64,000 nt of DNA from Lithospermum erythrorhizon (GCA_019722365.1 JADFUC010000903.1:1-64000), one strand, 5' to 3'. Shown: positions 1-14,354, counted from the first letter of the stretch. Notes: a model not told the origin generated them from the sequence alone. Numbers and translations: made by a program.

Positions 1-2096
1 CTCATTGTACTTTAGTTTCGGTTACGTATTGCTAGGCAGTTCAGCGAAGATCGACAAGCGATCTATTTCACATGACTACTTTCCACTATTATCTTAAAGT
101 TACTACAAAGCGTATTCGAATCACGTGAATACACAGTAGAACCCACATTTCTATTATGGGAATCTTGTTATGTCATGATTAGAGTGAGCAAATTCCAACT
201 CTTATAATTTAAGGGATTCGCGTGTTATCCGCAGGGATAGCGTCTAATATTTAAGAACAACTTAGGCTGTATAACTTGAACTCAACATCGAAATATTTTC
301 TGGTTTGATATTTGGGTTGAAACGTTTAATATGTTATTGCCCGACTGAACAACGGTATATTATATCAGGAAATACCTTACTCCCTCTTATCATCTTGAAT
401 GTCACGGTCGTTTATTCTTGACAAAGGGAATGTCAGTACCACTTGATCCGTTATCCTATAACTTATTAAAATATTTCGCCCGGATCTTTCGATACTTTAT
501 GAGATTGAAAACTTACTTATAACTCTACCCAACTTTCATACAGCCTAAATTGTACATTTGTTTTCCATACAGTAGATTAAATACCCCAAGAAATCATAAA
601 AGCTTGCTTTTAGAATTTCTTCCCCGATTGCTCCAGCTGACTAATTGCATCATCAATTAAGTATTTGATAATTCAACTATTATCCCCCAAATTTATATCT
701 CACATATTTTATACTTTATATTTTTTCACGAAAGAAATATCATCGTCTAGATTCATTACTCATTTCAACTTTAACACAGATCATGTTCTATAATTCACCA
801 TTCCTCCACTTTTCACCAACCTTAAATAATCTATTTCGATCGACTAATCTTGTTTAAATCAGAATTAATCAGCATTATATATTCAGGTCCTCGAGGAGTT
901 TCATTATCTTGGAAAGAATGGATTAAGTAACCGACTTGGTACATTCGGACCTTGAGACAACCCGACTAGTATTATCATCTTAATATGCTTCATGAGTTAA
1001 ACTTTCTATTTCATCTGCTTGAATTTCTCATAAAGTCCTCAGATGGTATATCGACTAATTTCTTCTTAAAATAATTCTTCTCTAGACTTTACTTTGCAAT
1101 CATTATAATTTCCATTTGACTTAAATGTTTTTATTTATTCATACAACTAAGCATCTTTTTCTTCCTTCCATGGTCCACATGATTTCCGTCATCCTACTTA
1201 TGGCACAAGCGGCCAACCGGCTTAAGCAGCAACTAAGAAACTTCATAATGACAACCAAACTATAGTATTCTTTTCAACCGAGTGCAACCACTTATTCATA
1301 CTCACTTGACGGATAACGAGATTTATTAAACTTTATTTTCATATTTACAAGTGATCCGTCCTTCTAAAATCAACTAAATTAATTCGCACTCTACTCTATG
1401 GAGTACGGAATTATCATATTATCGCTTGACATTCTTTACTGCTTCCAGTGCGAGTTTTGCTTTTGCGTCTAAGGATCAACTTGACCTTACCCGATCACAT
1501 GATTACCGTTAAAGTATGCATCACTGAATTTCCACACAGAACTTGCGACTTGTACTTTAAGATTTACATAAATATGTCAACTTTATTAGCAACTCCAAAT
1601 CCGACATTAGAGACTCACTTTGACATCTTTTGGCGTATCTTTTTCTTTCCAATAAAATTCCAACGTATCCGTCCGTATCTTAATGTCTCGTTCCATAGGT
1701 TTTAGGCCTTGAGTTCATCTACATAACAACCGTTATCCGGAGTAAAAAGATAAAAATCTAGTCAACTACCGGCGTTCTTAATAAACATTATCAATGAAAG
1801 CGCATAAGGCATTTTCTAATCCACTAGATTATATATTCACCAAACTTACTAATCGCTTCAAACATTATGTCATTTCGTAACAACGAATCGATTCATCTCG
1901 ACGCTTCCCTAAGGGTCACGCGTGTAGCTAAGCGAATGCTTCTGGGTGGCGTCCTCGATAGTCAGCGGTCGGCGAAAGAAAGATTCATACTCCGCAAGAA
2001 GACTCAAATATAAATGACTCTGAACTAAATCTTTAGACTGAGCACGTAGCCTGCGGGACACCGCGGAGATCTTAAACCTAAGCTTTTATACCAAAA
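1..2096 (-). repeat. Decayed Copia-related retrotransposon sequence
   Basis: No gene is visible. A stretch at about 140-190 (a 'tagaacc...tttctatta.gggaatc.tg.tatgtcatg' pattern) also occurs at about 31710-31750, inside the decayed minus-strand Copia element further right, in the same orientation. I therefore read this region as an older relative of that internal region. No LTR, primer site or intact reading frame is seen; the longest open stretch (85 codons at 1448) has no family signature. Confidence 0.4.
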
Positions 2097-4300
2097 TTAT
2101 AACGACCATAGAATTCGCCGCTCACGGTTAGGTTCGCCCGGCCAACGCATAATTTATCGAGTGGCCATCACAGCTAGACCAAAGAATGAAGGAAAAAGCC
2201 TAGCATTGACTATGCCCATATGGTGATCCTCGACAACAACAATTATTACACTTCACAATTTCATCAATCGTACAATCATATACAACACGTTTTCTAAATA
2301 CATACTTTATTTTAACCTGAGGTACAGGATATCTAGCCACCCTAGCGTACCTCTGATTATACTCCGCTCCTAGCCCGCAAAGATGGTGCCACCACGAATG
2401 TCTCCTTGACTACAAAATTTTTGGGGGTCCACGAATAAAGGCGGTAGGCTCAATGAATATTTATATAACGAACATGGCTAATCATACATATATATGCATA
2501 TGTAAAACCTATAGTCTCAGCTTGATTTAATATAATCCACCTCTCAAATAATCCAAAATAATTCAATATTATCGATACTTTAATCTTATCAAATAATCCA
2601 AAAGAAATAAACTATCCACATCTGTGATGATGACATCGGTATATCACACAAGAAAAAATAACTCTACTCAGGCCCCACATTAGAATCACACCCTAATAGA
2701 GGAAAAACAACGTCATTAGATTTGCTGCAAGCAAATGAAACCAACAAAAATACGACTGGAGTCATTGCACCTGCGCTAAGTGAGCGGTAATACTCTTCAA
2801 CGCAACGGGGGAGCCTGCTTGTGTCGTCGACACAAGAGTCTTATCGCTTTTTGTGAGTACGGGGAGACACGTCTACCGCATGCATGGCTCTTAAGCTATC
2901 GAGGAACACATCAACCACATCGCTTGGCTCTTAGGCTGCTCCGAGGCACATTATAAAATATCCCTGAAATAACCAATAAATCTCGGCGTTATATGTATAT
3001 GCTTTATCATACTCTTGACTGTCAAACCCGTACTTGGCACATCGTATAACATTTCATTATCAAGCCCCATGCTCACAATATAGACAACTATTTTACCGCA
3101 ACTCAACCAACGACACATGCCCATATATAGGAGCACACGCTAAACTTTTCCTTATGTAATAAATCACTTATTACATGAGATATGTACTCGCGGCTTTCGG
3201 TCTCACTTGGCCCGATCATATAGCAATGCTGGCGTTGCGAAATGCCGAAATCGCATGTCGCGTATATAATATGCATTTAGTAAAAACTATACAACTTACA
3301 TATACACAATATATATGAATGGTTGTATCACGTGATATAAATACTACTTCTCGAAGCGAAGCCAAATATCAACAACTTTTTACTACTCGACTACTCGATA
3401 TTCGCGCCTAAAAGATAATAATAACAATTACTTTTATTTTGATAACTTTAACTAACAACGGCTACTAAATTTGTGAACTACCATAAACTTATGCAATTTC
3501 ATCCCGTTTCGACATACTACTATACCCGTTTTAACTTTTTATGCATATCCAAGAAATTTTGTATTAGTTATATCAGAATCTAAATTGAACCACTCTTATC
3601 CAAAATCTATTATATAGTTAAACTAGAACTAAAATATAATTCTATAATTTAGTTTATGTATATTATAAGTAATCAATTTCACTACGTACTTGACAAAATT
3701 TAATTAGATAAATTCGTAGCCACATAACAGCAATACTTTTATTTAAACCATTAAATATGAACTCACAATGATCATCGATGGATGAGTTTAGCTAATTAAA
3801 GTAACTTGGCATAATTGTACAACTAGTTATATAAGCAATATAAGGATATACTTATACCTTTTGCTTCTTCAAACTTCGAAAGAACTTTAAAGGTATAATT
3901 TAAAATGAGAATAACATCAAAAGAAAATTTTCGGAAGGGGAGGAGGGAGATTAGGCTAATGGAGAAAAGGAGGAGGAAAATTTTTGTGTGTTTTTTTCTT
4001 TAGTTTATGTTATTTATAGAAATGAAGTTGCTTAGCCTTGATGTAGTCTATAAGAAAGCACGACGTGTCTAAGAAGCAAGCATGAGTTGTCTATTAAGAA
4101 GCAAGAACGAGATGTCATTTCCTTTCTTAGCTAGGAGGGGAAAAGATGAGTAGTATTTAGGCACTCACACTTGTCTGGTTCGAGTTTGTTTAAGCGAGAA
4201 CAATACTCAATTATTACTTGAATCATAAAAATTCGGTTTATTTCAATCCACCCTCCTTATAAAATTTACACCTCGAAATTTGCACAAAACTATTTTGTCT
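2097..4300 (-). repeat. Reversed Gypsy-type LTR
   Basis: On the minus strand this ends in CGTTATAA at 2097, matching the ...GGTCGTTATA end of the plus-oriented LTR at 16822. At the other side (about 3930-4180) it has the purine-rich complement of a C/T-rich leader, as in the better-defined LTRs. Its middle part (about 2780-3900) is repeated in the same orientation at about 14355-15510. A short array of 'gctctta.gct...cgagg' units lies at about 2886-2945. The outer 5' edge is uncertain. No coding sequence. Confidence 0.5.
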
Positions 4301-4742
4301 TGTGTAGTAACTCACTCACCTTTTGTCACTCTTTATTATCTAATATCATGACATCTTATCACGAAACAAATTCTCACATTATAGTAATCATCTTCATAGT
4401 TCACATAATATCTCATAAACACGTGCTTTGCCTTATGCTATACCTAAGATTATACTATTCATCGATAACATCTTTATACTGTTCATTATTCATTATCGTA
4501 TCATTTCTACATATTCAAGTAAATGTCTAAAATGACCCATATATATATGCTATGATTCACGACCTAATATAAATCAATTCACTCAGCATAACAAGTATAT
4601 TACAACCGCCCCAAAAAATTGTGCGCTACTGAGTCCCCGACATGTCATCTATTATATAAAACTCATCAATGTGCTTGATATTGTTTTTTACTCCTTGCTG
4701 CTTGTCAATTATCATTTATACACACGTTTGCCTGGATTATCG
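4301..4742. other. Intervening AT-rich sequence
   Basis: AT-rich sequence between two reversed LTRs. I see no gene, RNA gene or clear repeat. The 76-codon open stretch starting at 4300 is low-complexity Ile/Ser/His-rich and looks incidental. Confidence 0.3.
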
Positions 4743-7700
4743 TTATAACGACCATGAGTGGGCCCACGAGGAGTTAGGGCCGAAATGCATCAGCATGAAT
4801 AAGCAGTGGCGATGGATAGCGATAAAATGACTTCGATTAGGCGTGATAATAAAATAATACAACTCGTCATCGGTGAACTAACGACACTCTGACAAGCTGC
4901 GAAAAGTAATAATATAAATACAACATCAAACAATGGGTTTCTATTTCGAGACAACAATAATTATTACGTACAACAAAAACTCCAAAGAAGATAAAAGTAT
5001 ATTTGTTGAGGTCTTATTTGCCATCGCCTCAGATGCCTTGACTACTCGACTGATGCATCTCGGTCATCCCACATGACGACCTAGGCATAAAACGCCCACG
5101 CCCCATAGGGAAGCTTGAGGGGAGTCGGCTAAAAGGCTGAGTGAAAACAAATATCACAAAGTTAACCTACGCTCATATAATCAATGATAATTGAGGAACC
5201 CCGTTACCTATTTAACATTTATCCACTTTCAATAGTTATATTTTTTATACACTCCTGCAAACAAGATAACTGCTCGCAATGGCTTTCGATTAAAACAGAA
5301 ACAAATCATACCCGTCAACAACTTACTCCGTTACACCTTAATCCGTGAATATCTCTGTTGTTATCTTCCTTAAGTATAGCTAATTCCCGGCTTATTATAC
5401 AACTCGAAACATATGACAACTCGAAACATATATCTCAACATCTCATAAATCAAGCATACTAGCGACTCAACCACTTATCTTTAGTTTCACCTTAAAGTGC
5501 TCTTTCGATTATAATTATTTTTCTTTATGACATCTAAATGTTTATTGTAAGAACCTCCAAATAGTATCATTATCTTAATGGTAACGCAACGAAATTATCT
5601 GCTTAAAATTTTCATTTAGTCTGAACTTATTCACGCAATACTAGTATCAGCATTAGAGTAAGTTGGAGTCACAACATATACTGCTGCGTTTGAATCAACT
5701 TTGAACTATATATAAAATATAAATCGGCACGTCATCTATAGATTAGCACGGGCCGTCGGTTTCTAATTTTATGCCTAATGCCCCTCGTTCAAAGTTATCT
5801 CGACCATTAACGTGACTCAATTTTAGCCTTAGTATGTATAGCGATTAATACGATTTAGGACCCGCAGAAAATCTAATATGCTGTACCAATAATCAACTTC
5901 GAAACCTAATTCGACATAATTTAAATGGCTTGACATCTAGTATAATCGTACTTGGCGTTCATAACCAATAAACAAGTCATAAAACAAGTACATACAACAC
6001 CATAGAAAATTTAAACAACATGTCGAATATGAATAAGATATATATATATATATATCCCCATGTTACCCCTAATAAGGTCATACAACATAATTCAAATAAA
6101 GTCTCCAGACATAACATATGGAGATATAATAGAAAGTTTAATTAAAGCCTTATGATCACCAGAACTCGAGACTTCAGCAGCGACTATCGCGCTAGTCATC
6201 GAACCATCTATACCATTATCCCACAACTATATCAACCTCTAATGCGCGTATGCTTTCGATCCGTCTACAAATGAATGGACGATCGATAATCACACGGCAA
6301 CATACGAGATAAAGGCCAAATCGCCATATACCCCGTTATAGGCCAAACCCCTTATACACAAAGTATTATAAAACGCGTATCACGCTAAGTATAAGGCACA
6401 CGCACTTATCTTTCCGGTATAAGGCAAACCCCGCGCTCATCACGCTAGAGTATAGGCCGCGCGCTTGACATACCTTAAGTATGAGCCAATAGCGTCACAT
6501 ATTACGCAAGGAAGGAGAGCCACCCCAACCGCAATCATCCGACTATGAATTGGCATCTAGCTTCGAAATCGCACCAGAAGTCACTTTGCTTAACCCCAAC
6601 AGCGCCTCTCGATAACCAACTACTCTACTCCCCGAACAATATCCAAGCGCGCCGCTAAGAAGCAGCCACTTGATCATAAATCAATCACAACCGTCGGCCA
6701 AAGAGGCCACAAAAAATACCAAAGGTACCGACAAGACTTCTGAGAATCGAAATGCCAACAAGGCCCGCATAACAAGAACATAAGTTGGGGTTCCCCGATC
6801 TTCAAGCATCACGAAATACAATCGCGTAATCATATGGCTCACACAAATGAATCACTAAATGTCGTCAACAATTACGTATACCCGTTTCTCGCAATCATCG
6901 ACAATGATAATGGTATGCCGTTCTCACATAATCATACCCTGATGTCATGTATACCCGTTCACATAATAAACACCCGCGATGACGTATTCCCCATGATTTA
7001 AAGTAAATGCGTAAAGTAGCGCCCGTGAGATAAGTACTCGCCTTAGTTATGATAAGAAAGCGTCGTCTAATCAATCCAGTGCCTTTCACCCATAATTCAC
7101 GTCTAATCAAAACACCCGAAAATATAATTACTACTCACAACAATTTTAACCCATTTTAGTTACATTAACAACTTAAGTATAGATTACTAATTATGTGTCA
7201 ATAACCATTAAAATGGCCGGAGTTTCAACTATCCCGGTAAATCCCATGTCGGTCGACACATAGCAAATTACTAACATTTTCAACCAATTTCAATCGACCC
7301 GATATATCAACTTTTCCAACTAATCAAACCGTTTCTAGCTTACTCTAATCCCAGCCAGATTTACTACTTTCGAAATCTAATATTAATTTGACATATATTC
7401 CTCAACAACTTATAAATCATAATTTTCACCTTAAAACAATCACAATAAAGATTCAATAACATATTTGCTACTCTCAGCAGACTTTTTAGAAAAAATCAAC
7501 CCAAAGTCAACTCGAAATCGACTCAATTATGCAATGACTGCCCCAATCGATTATAAAATCGACTCTTATATTTATAATCTAGCTAAACAATAATTATAAA
7601 CAATAATAACCCAATAAAAAATGTACAAATTCAATGTCAGAACTTCAAAAAAAAGACAACAGTACATGATAAAGAAGTGCTAGTAAATGTTGCACTTATC

Positions 7701-9309
7701 TATTTGAAGCGGAATTGTAATATACATGCACGTTGGAAAAAAAATTTCAAATTTTTCGATTAAGTGGGACCGGTGATAGTATAAATAATTCGATAATAAT
7801 ATTATTTTGTGATTATTTGAGCCGTGTACATTTATAATTTAGTAGTAATAGTCGGGGATAATTCGAGGTTAGGATTAGATGGATTAAATTAAGATTCGAT
7901 AACTCGATTCGCGTGATTTCGGGCCTGCGAACTCTGTGCGATTTTTCATGACTTAAGAGTTAAGTTATCTTTCATTCTTATCGACACAAAAACACAAAAT
8001 ATCTTCCTCATCTTAGCTTTGGCGGGAATATCCCTTCCACTCCTTTGAGAATTTTCTTCCGTTTCTATAACCCCGATTGTCTCTCAGGCCTTCCGAAGAT
8101 GGTTGGTGGGATATCTTCTACGTCGTTCTTCGAGGTTAAGGTAAGGAAGTTCAAATCTTTGGGATATTTCTTGGGTTTTGACATAGTTGACTTTTGCATA
8201 ATTCGTTTATGTTGTATGTAGTTTGTTATGGGTTACATGATGTATATAAGTGATGAATTCATGAGTTAGAGATTCGTTTGAGAGGATATTGTAAGTCAAG
8301 TTGACTTTCTAGGTTTCGGTTGACTTTGGGGTGATATTTTTTATAAGACTTTAAATGTGTGTAGGGAGTTTAATTGGGACCTTATTGTAGCTATTGTGAG
8401 GGTTAAATGGGTGATTTAAAATTGATTAAAGGGAGTTAGGTTGAAAAAGTGTTAATTCCGAGGTTAAGTTCTAATTGATATTTTGGAGTATAGGTTGTTA
8501 ATTAAAGGACCCTGTGATTAACTAGAATGACTTATAGTTGCTTTGAATTGATAAAGTAATAAGATGGAGATTTTAGCGGGATCGATTGGGTTGTGTCCGA
8601 TGGGATTATAATTCGATAGTTTATCCGTCCTGTTAGACCGTTTAGAAATAGTTCCACTAAGAATTAGTTATGTATCTTTTAAACCTTGAGAGAGTGTAGT
8701 AGTAGAGTCTTGATTACTTTGCGGGTGTTTGTTTAGGCGTGTCGTGGAAAGAGCGGATTGCATTGATTGTGTTCGCGGAGGAGGTTTGTGGTAGCTAAGC
8801 CGAGGAGGGTGAGTACTTATACCGCCGAGGTGTTCACGTGCACGTACTTACTTTAAATTGTGTGAAGACATGTTATTGTGGTATGATTAAAGTGAGAATG
8901 ATGTACATGTCATTGTGTTATGATTACGTGAGGAATGATATACATGTAATTGTAGTATGATTATGTGTGATTCATTTGTGTGAGCCTTGAACAGATTATG
9001 TGATTATGATATGGTGGTGCTTGAGGAAAGTATTGGCTTGAACTCCCGACTTATATTTACGTGGCCTTGTCGGCCTTTGTTGTATTCGTGGCACTTGTCG
9101 GCACTTTTGGTATGTTTGTGGCCTTGTCGGCTGTTGTGATTGATTTACAATTGTGGGATGTTTTAGCTGCGTGCTGTAATACTGTTTGGGAGTAGAGTAG
9201 TTGTTTGGGTTATGCGGGAGTTTGAGGCCTTGAGTATCAGGATGTGAGCCTTTAGTTGGGATGATTAGGGGTTAGGTGACTCTCCTTCCTTGCAAGGATA
9301 TCACGACGA

Positions 9310-9560
9310 TATTGACCTTATGCGCTTTGTGTATAAGTGCGGGTTGCCTTATACTTTGTGTATAAGAGATGCTGATTGTGCCTTATACTTAGTGTATAAG
9401 GCCGGTGTGCCTTATACTTAGTGTATAAGTGCGGTGTGCACTGTACTTAGTGTATAAGAGTGGTGTGCGCTTGTACTTAGTGTATGAAGTGCGGTGTGCC
9501 TTATACTTTGTGTATAAAAGTGCGGTTTGGCCTTACTCTTTGCGGTATAAGTGCGGGGAG
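9310..9560 (+). repeat. Hairpin-like tandem array inside LTR
   Basis: About seven degenerate units of 30-35 bp built on CTTATACTTAGTGTATAAG followed by a tgcggtgtg-type spacer. Each unit has a 7-bp inverted repeat (CTTATAC / GTATAAG) around a 5-bp loop. The reversed LTR has the same kind of array at about 6300-6480. Confidence 0.75.
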
Positions 9561-9636
9561 TGATTCAGCTGATTAAGTCGTTCTGGTGACGGATTGAGCA
9601 TATGCTTGGCGTTAGAGGTTAACCTCTTGGTGGGGA

Positions 9637-11195
9637 TATGAGAGATAGGAGGTTTGATGACTAGAGTTTTTTAGTCGTTGTTGAGTCTCTCTTGATTTCT
9701 TTCTAAATTGTGTAGTTCTTGAAACCTTCTATTATATCTTCATATGTTATGCTCTTGGAGCTTCTGTGAAATTATGTTGTATGACACTTTATTAGGTAGT
9801 CTTGGATATATGTATTTTATTCGTATTTGACTATTATATTATTAATTATTTCGTTCCGTATGTTAAGGATTCACCCGTGTGTTACTCTGTTCACTAAGCT
9901 TCGGCGGCTTACATCACTTTTTAAACTTTGGGCGGCATTTCATTGTGCCGGAGGTTGTGAGCGGCCGGTTGAGCCGGGGGAGGCTGTTGGAGAGTTGCTA
10001 CGAGTGGCTAGGTGAAAAGCGTCGAGGTGGTTGAGGATCCTACATGATCGGTGATGTGTTGTCAGCATTTGTGATTGTTGTACTTTATTTTCAAACTTTA
10101 GCCTTGTCGTGATTGTCATTTTGTATTAAATGCTGATGCCTCTCTTTTGTAGCCTTGCCCGGCATTCTTATTTTATTTGGGATATGTTGTATATATATAT
10201 GGAGTTGGATAGTTGCAGATATCACGATGGATTGTAAATTTTTAAGCATGATTATTTGGAAATATTATATGTAATCATATTTTTGAAGGAAGCGAGTAGT
10301 TTTTTAAAAGCTGAGTCGTCCATCGGTTTTAGTGATAAATTGTTCAGTTTTAATAGGCTACCGCCTCGGAGGCGGCCGACTGGGGGCGGATAGATTACAA
10401 TTCTAAAATTATTGACTTCTTCGAACCTTACATTATATATGAGAGATAGGAGGTTTGATGACTAGAGTTTTAGTCGTTGTTGAGTCTCTTGATTTCTTTC
10501 TGGAATTGTGTGCTTACTGAAACCTTCTATTATATCTTCATGTGTTATGTCTGAGACTTCCTGTGAAATTATGTTGTATGACCTTATTAGGTAGTCCTGG
10601 ATATATGTATTTTATTCATATTTGACTATTATATTATTGACTGACTCGTTCCGTATGGTAGGATTCGCCCGTGTTAGAAGTTTCACTAAGCTTACAGCGA
10701 GCACACCCACTTTTTAAGCTTTGGGCGGCATTTCATTTGTGCCGGGTTGTGAGGTGACGGTTGAGCCGAGGCTGTTGGAGAGTTTGCTACAGTGGGGAAG
10801 CTGGAGGCTGACGTCGGGTGGTTGAGGATCCTCAGCGATGATTTTGATGTGTTGTCAAGCTGTTTTTTGATTGTTGTACTTTATTTTTCAAACTTTAGCC
10901 TTGTCGGCGGTTAATGTTTGTGATACAGTCTGATACTTACTCTCTTTTTGTAGCCTTGCCCGGTATTCTTGTTTATTTGGGATATGTTGTATATATATAT
11001 GGAATTGGATGGTTAGAATTTCTTTCTTTGATGGATTGTAAATTTTGAGATTATTTTGGAAATATTATATGTAATCGTATTTTTTGAAGGAAGCAGTAGT
11101 TTTAAAGCGAGAATTAAATTATCGGTTTTGAAAAGGCAAATTCTAGTGTCAGTTTTTAATGACTACTCGAGGCGGCAAGACGGTGAGTCGTTACA
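9637..11195 (+). repeat. Two tandem copies of an LTR 3' part
   Basis: 9637-10399 and 10437-11195 are near-identical blocks. Each starts at 'atgagagataggaggtttga' and ends in ..ttaca. They differ mainly by many 1-6-bp indels (for example 'gagtctctcttgatt' versus 'gagtctcttgatt'). Confidence 0.8.
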
Positions 11196-12188
11196 TGAAT
11201 AATTAATTTAGGCAACCATTTTAAGGTTATTGATATTCGTATCAATTATTGCAACTTGAAGCAAGAAAATTTATAGGGCAACTGTTTGCAAACAATATCC
11301 TCTTACATTATACTTAACTTTCCACGAGAGTCGAGACTATCGATATTTTAAACATGTCAGCTAGTTATATTCTGCATTCCTATGGACAAGAAATGTTCAC
11401 AAATGAAATACAAACTTAAGAATGTATCTACAAGATCACCAGCCCAAATTCCAGCTTCATCGAAGTCAACTAAATCCCTAAAAAGTCAACGTCCCTAAGA
11501 CACCACGAGTTACTCATCCAAAAGCTTAACTTCAACTCAAGAACAACTAATTTAGAACCCAAGAAATCGATTGGAGCAATAAAATCAAATTACAAAAGTC
11601 AACAAAAGTCAACTCGACGAAACTCACAAAATACTCAAAAGCGTTTAGGCCTTTTTTACCTTGAAAGCAGCGAGGGCGATGAGGGAAGCTCTCCAAAAAA
11701 TTTGAGGTCCAAAGCTACATAGAGATGGAAGAGAAATCGAAGAAAAAAATAAAGGGGGGTGAGTTCATCGCGTCTCAGAGGAAGGAAGGGAAGAAGATGG
11801 GTTGTGTGTTTGCTTGGGCCTTAATTGATTTATTAAGTAAGTGGGTTGGCCCGATAGTCAACCGGTGGAAACCGAACATTTAATTCGATCATTATCTCGT
11901 TTTAACTTATCTCGGCGACTAACTTCCAAACATCCTACGTTCTGCACTCAAATTATATTACGCCCCAAATAATATACGTTACCGTCACGTTCGACTTTAA
12001 AATTCTCAATACCGAATTGTACTGCAACCAGACGATTCGTTGTATTTTCAACTATTCAACTTGAAATTTTGATTTCTTCTCGAAATAATCCACCGAGCAC
12101 CTAGTATACTATTACGGTAATATTATTAATGCAGACGGATTATTGTGGCCTGTCGTTCGCGTCGCGTCTCATCTGATTCCGATCGTTC

Positions 12189-14350
12189 GTAACACCCGCG
12201 ATCACTTAGTTCATAACATAAAAATCCACCAGTAATAAAATACACTATAATTTCATACTTTCGTTTCTATGTACCTATTATAACTATACGTAACATACCT
12301 TCGTAGTGCTATTCCATTACAAACTTCGTTATAATGCAACTACACACAATTATCTACTTTCATTTAATGACCCATATATATATCGCGCTAGAGATATTTA
12401 AGATTCATTCATGTGCAAGTCAGCTTTCCACCCATCTAATGACTCTTAAATTTTAAATTAATGAATGTTTTGACCTTCGAATATAGTAGTCACCCAAGGC
12501 TTCCCATTCTTACAACTAAGCGGCATTAATAGCATCACCAATAACCCCAAAACTTCTTAATGCTTCCACATATATATATTTACAACACCACCTCATAATA
12601 TATTCATGTCGGCCCTAACTATTTCTATATTATAACATAGCAATCATGATAGTGACTAAATTCATGAAACTATATGCCAGTATATATATAACATGCCAAG
12701 ACATTACACGTTATTCAATTTATCCATGTATATGTATAAATTATATTATATGTACTTGTGAATATACCCAGCTTGTCGCGTAGCATCTCATCCATATCCA
12801 TTTTATCATTTCCATCTGATCATGATTTCATGACATATAACTTCGATAAGTATTTTTTCCTCTTGTATCATTTTTCATTCATATCATCTGTCATATGCGT
12901 ATATCATAAACATCTCGACCATAAAGCTATCATTTTATCGATATGTGATTCGGTATAAGCCAATCGCGTTATAACATGATCACATTGTATTTCTTTGGAG
13001 CAACCTTACGTTTCCACTACGTTGGTTTCGTGCATCCTCAATCCATATTCTCCTAAAATGTATTATATAATTCACGATGCTTGACTTATTAGATTTATCA
13101 GCATTAACATTCTTAAAAAGCCAACTAACTTGATATGGTTGTATCCATTTTTTTATTCTTTGGCATCTTTTCTCCTATCTAAATCTAAAGCATATTAAGA
13201 TTTCAACATTTCCTTCTTAGTTAAATTATAGCAGCCTCGTTAGCTTTCAGGTCTTACGTGTCGTCTTATATCCTCACACAATGAAATCACTTGCCTTCCG
13301 TTGAGGTCTATGGTTGGATCAACACATAGCGTTTCTGCCTATTAGTCCTTGAATTGATGAATTTCCAATGTTATATTCTAATTGACGTCGACTTTAAACT
13401 TAAATGGTAGAAACTCTTTTCAAAAAACCGCAGCAGCGTCGATGTTTTGGCTCATGTCGCCAGCGGCCGTTATACTCGGCGGAATCTTATGATTTATTCA
13501 ACATAAAATTTGTTCAACCTTATATGAAAATTTGTAAATACACTCGTCCCTTGATTCAACTATAAATACTTTATCAACATCTCTCGAATCAATAACAAAA
13601 GATCATAAATATAAATTTCTAAAACCACTCTGAGAGTTATGGTTCAAACATTGTTTTTCCTCTACGTACTGCAATTATTCACAAGTAAAATACACCTCTC
13701 AATCTACCCGAGTCTCACATTATAAAACCAAAACTGAGCTCGTTTCCATGAGTATCCTCTGAGCATCATTGCGATCATATATATTCTACCGTACACCAAT
13801 TAATACTCCATTGCCAGGAGGTTTGTCAACTTTATCTACACTTTCATTCAGTCACATAAATTCCTGATCACCAGAGGCCCCAACGTCAATACACCGCACA
13901 TAATTGGTTTTCATCCTGTTATTCTTTAAGCAATTTAATGAACGTCATCGACCGTATCTTGTTGGAAAATTGCTTAAACTTTGTTTTATAGTAAAACATA
14001 AACAAAAGCATCCAAGATCGAATAAATGTATATAAGCAATTGATAAAAATACATATGTATAATATGCCTTTTCATGATACTTACATGGAAGTCGCTTAAC
14101 TTTCTCTCACTGACCTCCTTTGAATTTCTTGGCTTTTTAACACCACAAAGCGATGGATGCCTCCAATTAGTCCACACTAGGAGAGGTTGAACCATGTGAT
14201 TGGATTTTCTAGAGATAAATACGAACAATTGGAGAACAAATCAAGTGAAAAGGTTGACCGTACAATTGGCTATGGTGGGGGAGGGCGGCGACTTCTGTGG
14301 GAGGAAGAAGATACGAAAAATGTAGGTTTTTTGTAAAGATTACCTACTAC
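12189..14350 (-). repeat. Reversed Gypsy-type LTR
   Basis: On the minus strand it ends ...GGGTGTTACG at 12189. On the other side it begins with a C/T-rich leader (about 14230-14330) and an open stretch (14228 to 13986) interrupted by a strong donor-like AT/GTAAGTATC at 14084, with TTGAC-type motifs near the leader. The body is AT-rich with no coding signature. The boundary near 14350 is where the next repeat begins. Confidence 0.4.
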
Positions 14351-14354
14351 GCTA

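Larger units (their letters stand above)
7716..11195 (+). mobile_element. Solo Gypsy-type LTR with internal duplication
   Basis: Starts TGTAATATAC and ends ...GTCGTTACA, the terminal pattern of the other LTRs here. The 5-bp flanks are ggaat and tgaat (4 of 5 match). In order it has a leader region with an AAG/GTAAGG site at 8141, TTGAC clusters (about 8180 and 8300-8330), a 'gtttaggcgtgtcgtgg' box at 8732, an array of hairpin-like units (9310-9560), a 'cactaagctt...gggcggcatttcattgtgccgg' box (9893-9951), then the 3' end. The last third is present twice (9637-10399 and about 10437-11195). No internal gag-pol is attached, hence 'solo'. Confidence 0.55.
4743..12185 (-). mobile_element. Reversed LTR interrupted by a younger LTR
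   Basis: The outer parts (4743-7715 and about 11196-12185) read as one long Gypsy-type LTR on the minus strand. Its 3' end (CGTTATAA) is at 4743. A reversed array of 'tataaggc' units lies at about 6300-6480, and the conserved '...aggcg...' and '...taagtact..cc' boxes at about 7020-7110. TTGAC clusters (seen as gtcaa) occur at 7240-7560 and 11460-11640, and a C/T-rich leader (purine-rich on the plus strand) at about 11640-11820. The plus-strand LTR at 7716-11195 appears to be inserted in it. The one-element reading is an inference from landmark order; an alignment of the two flanks would test it. Confidence 0.4.

Noticed and set aside
9310..9560. Regular palindromic repeats suggestive of a CRISPR array
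   Set aside because: Units are degenerate and nearly contiguous, without unique spacers of constant length, and lie in a plant LTR. A CRISPR array is not plausible.
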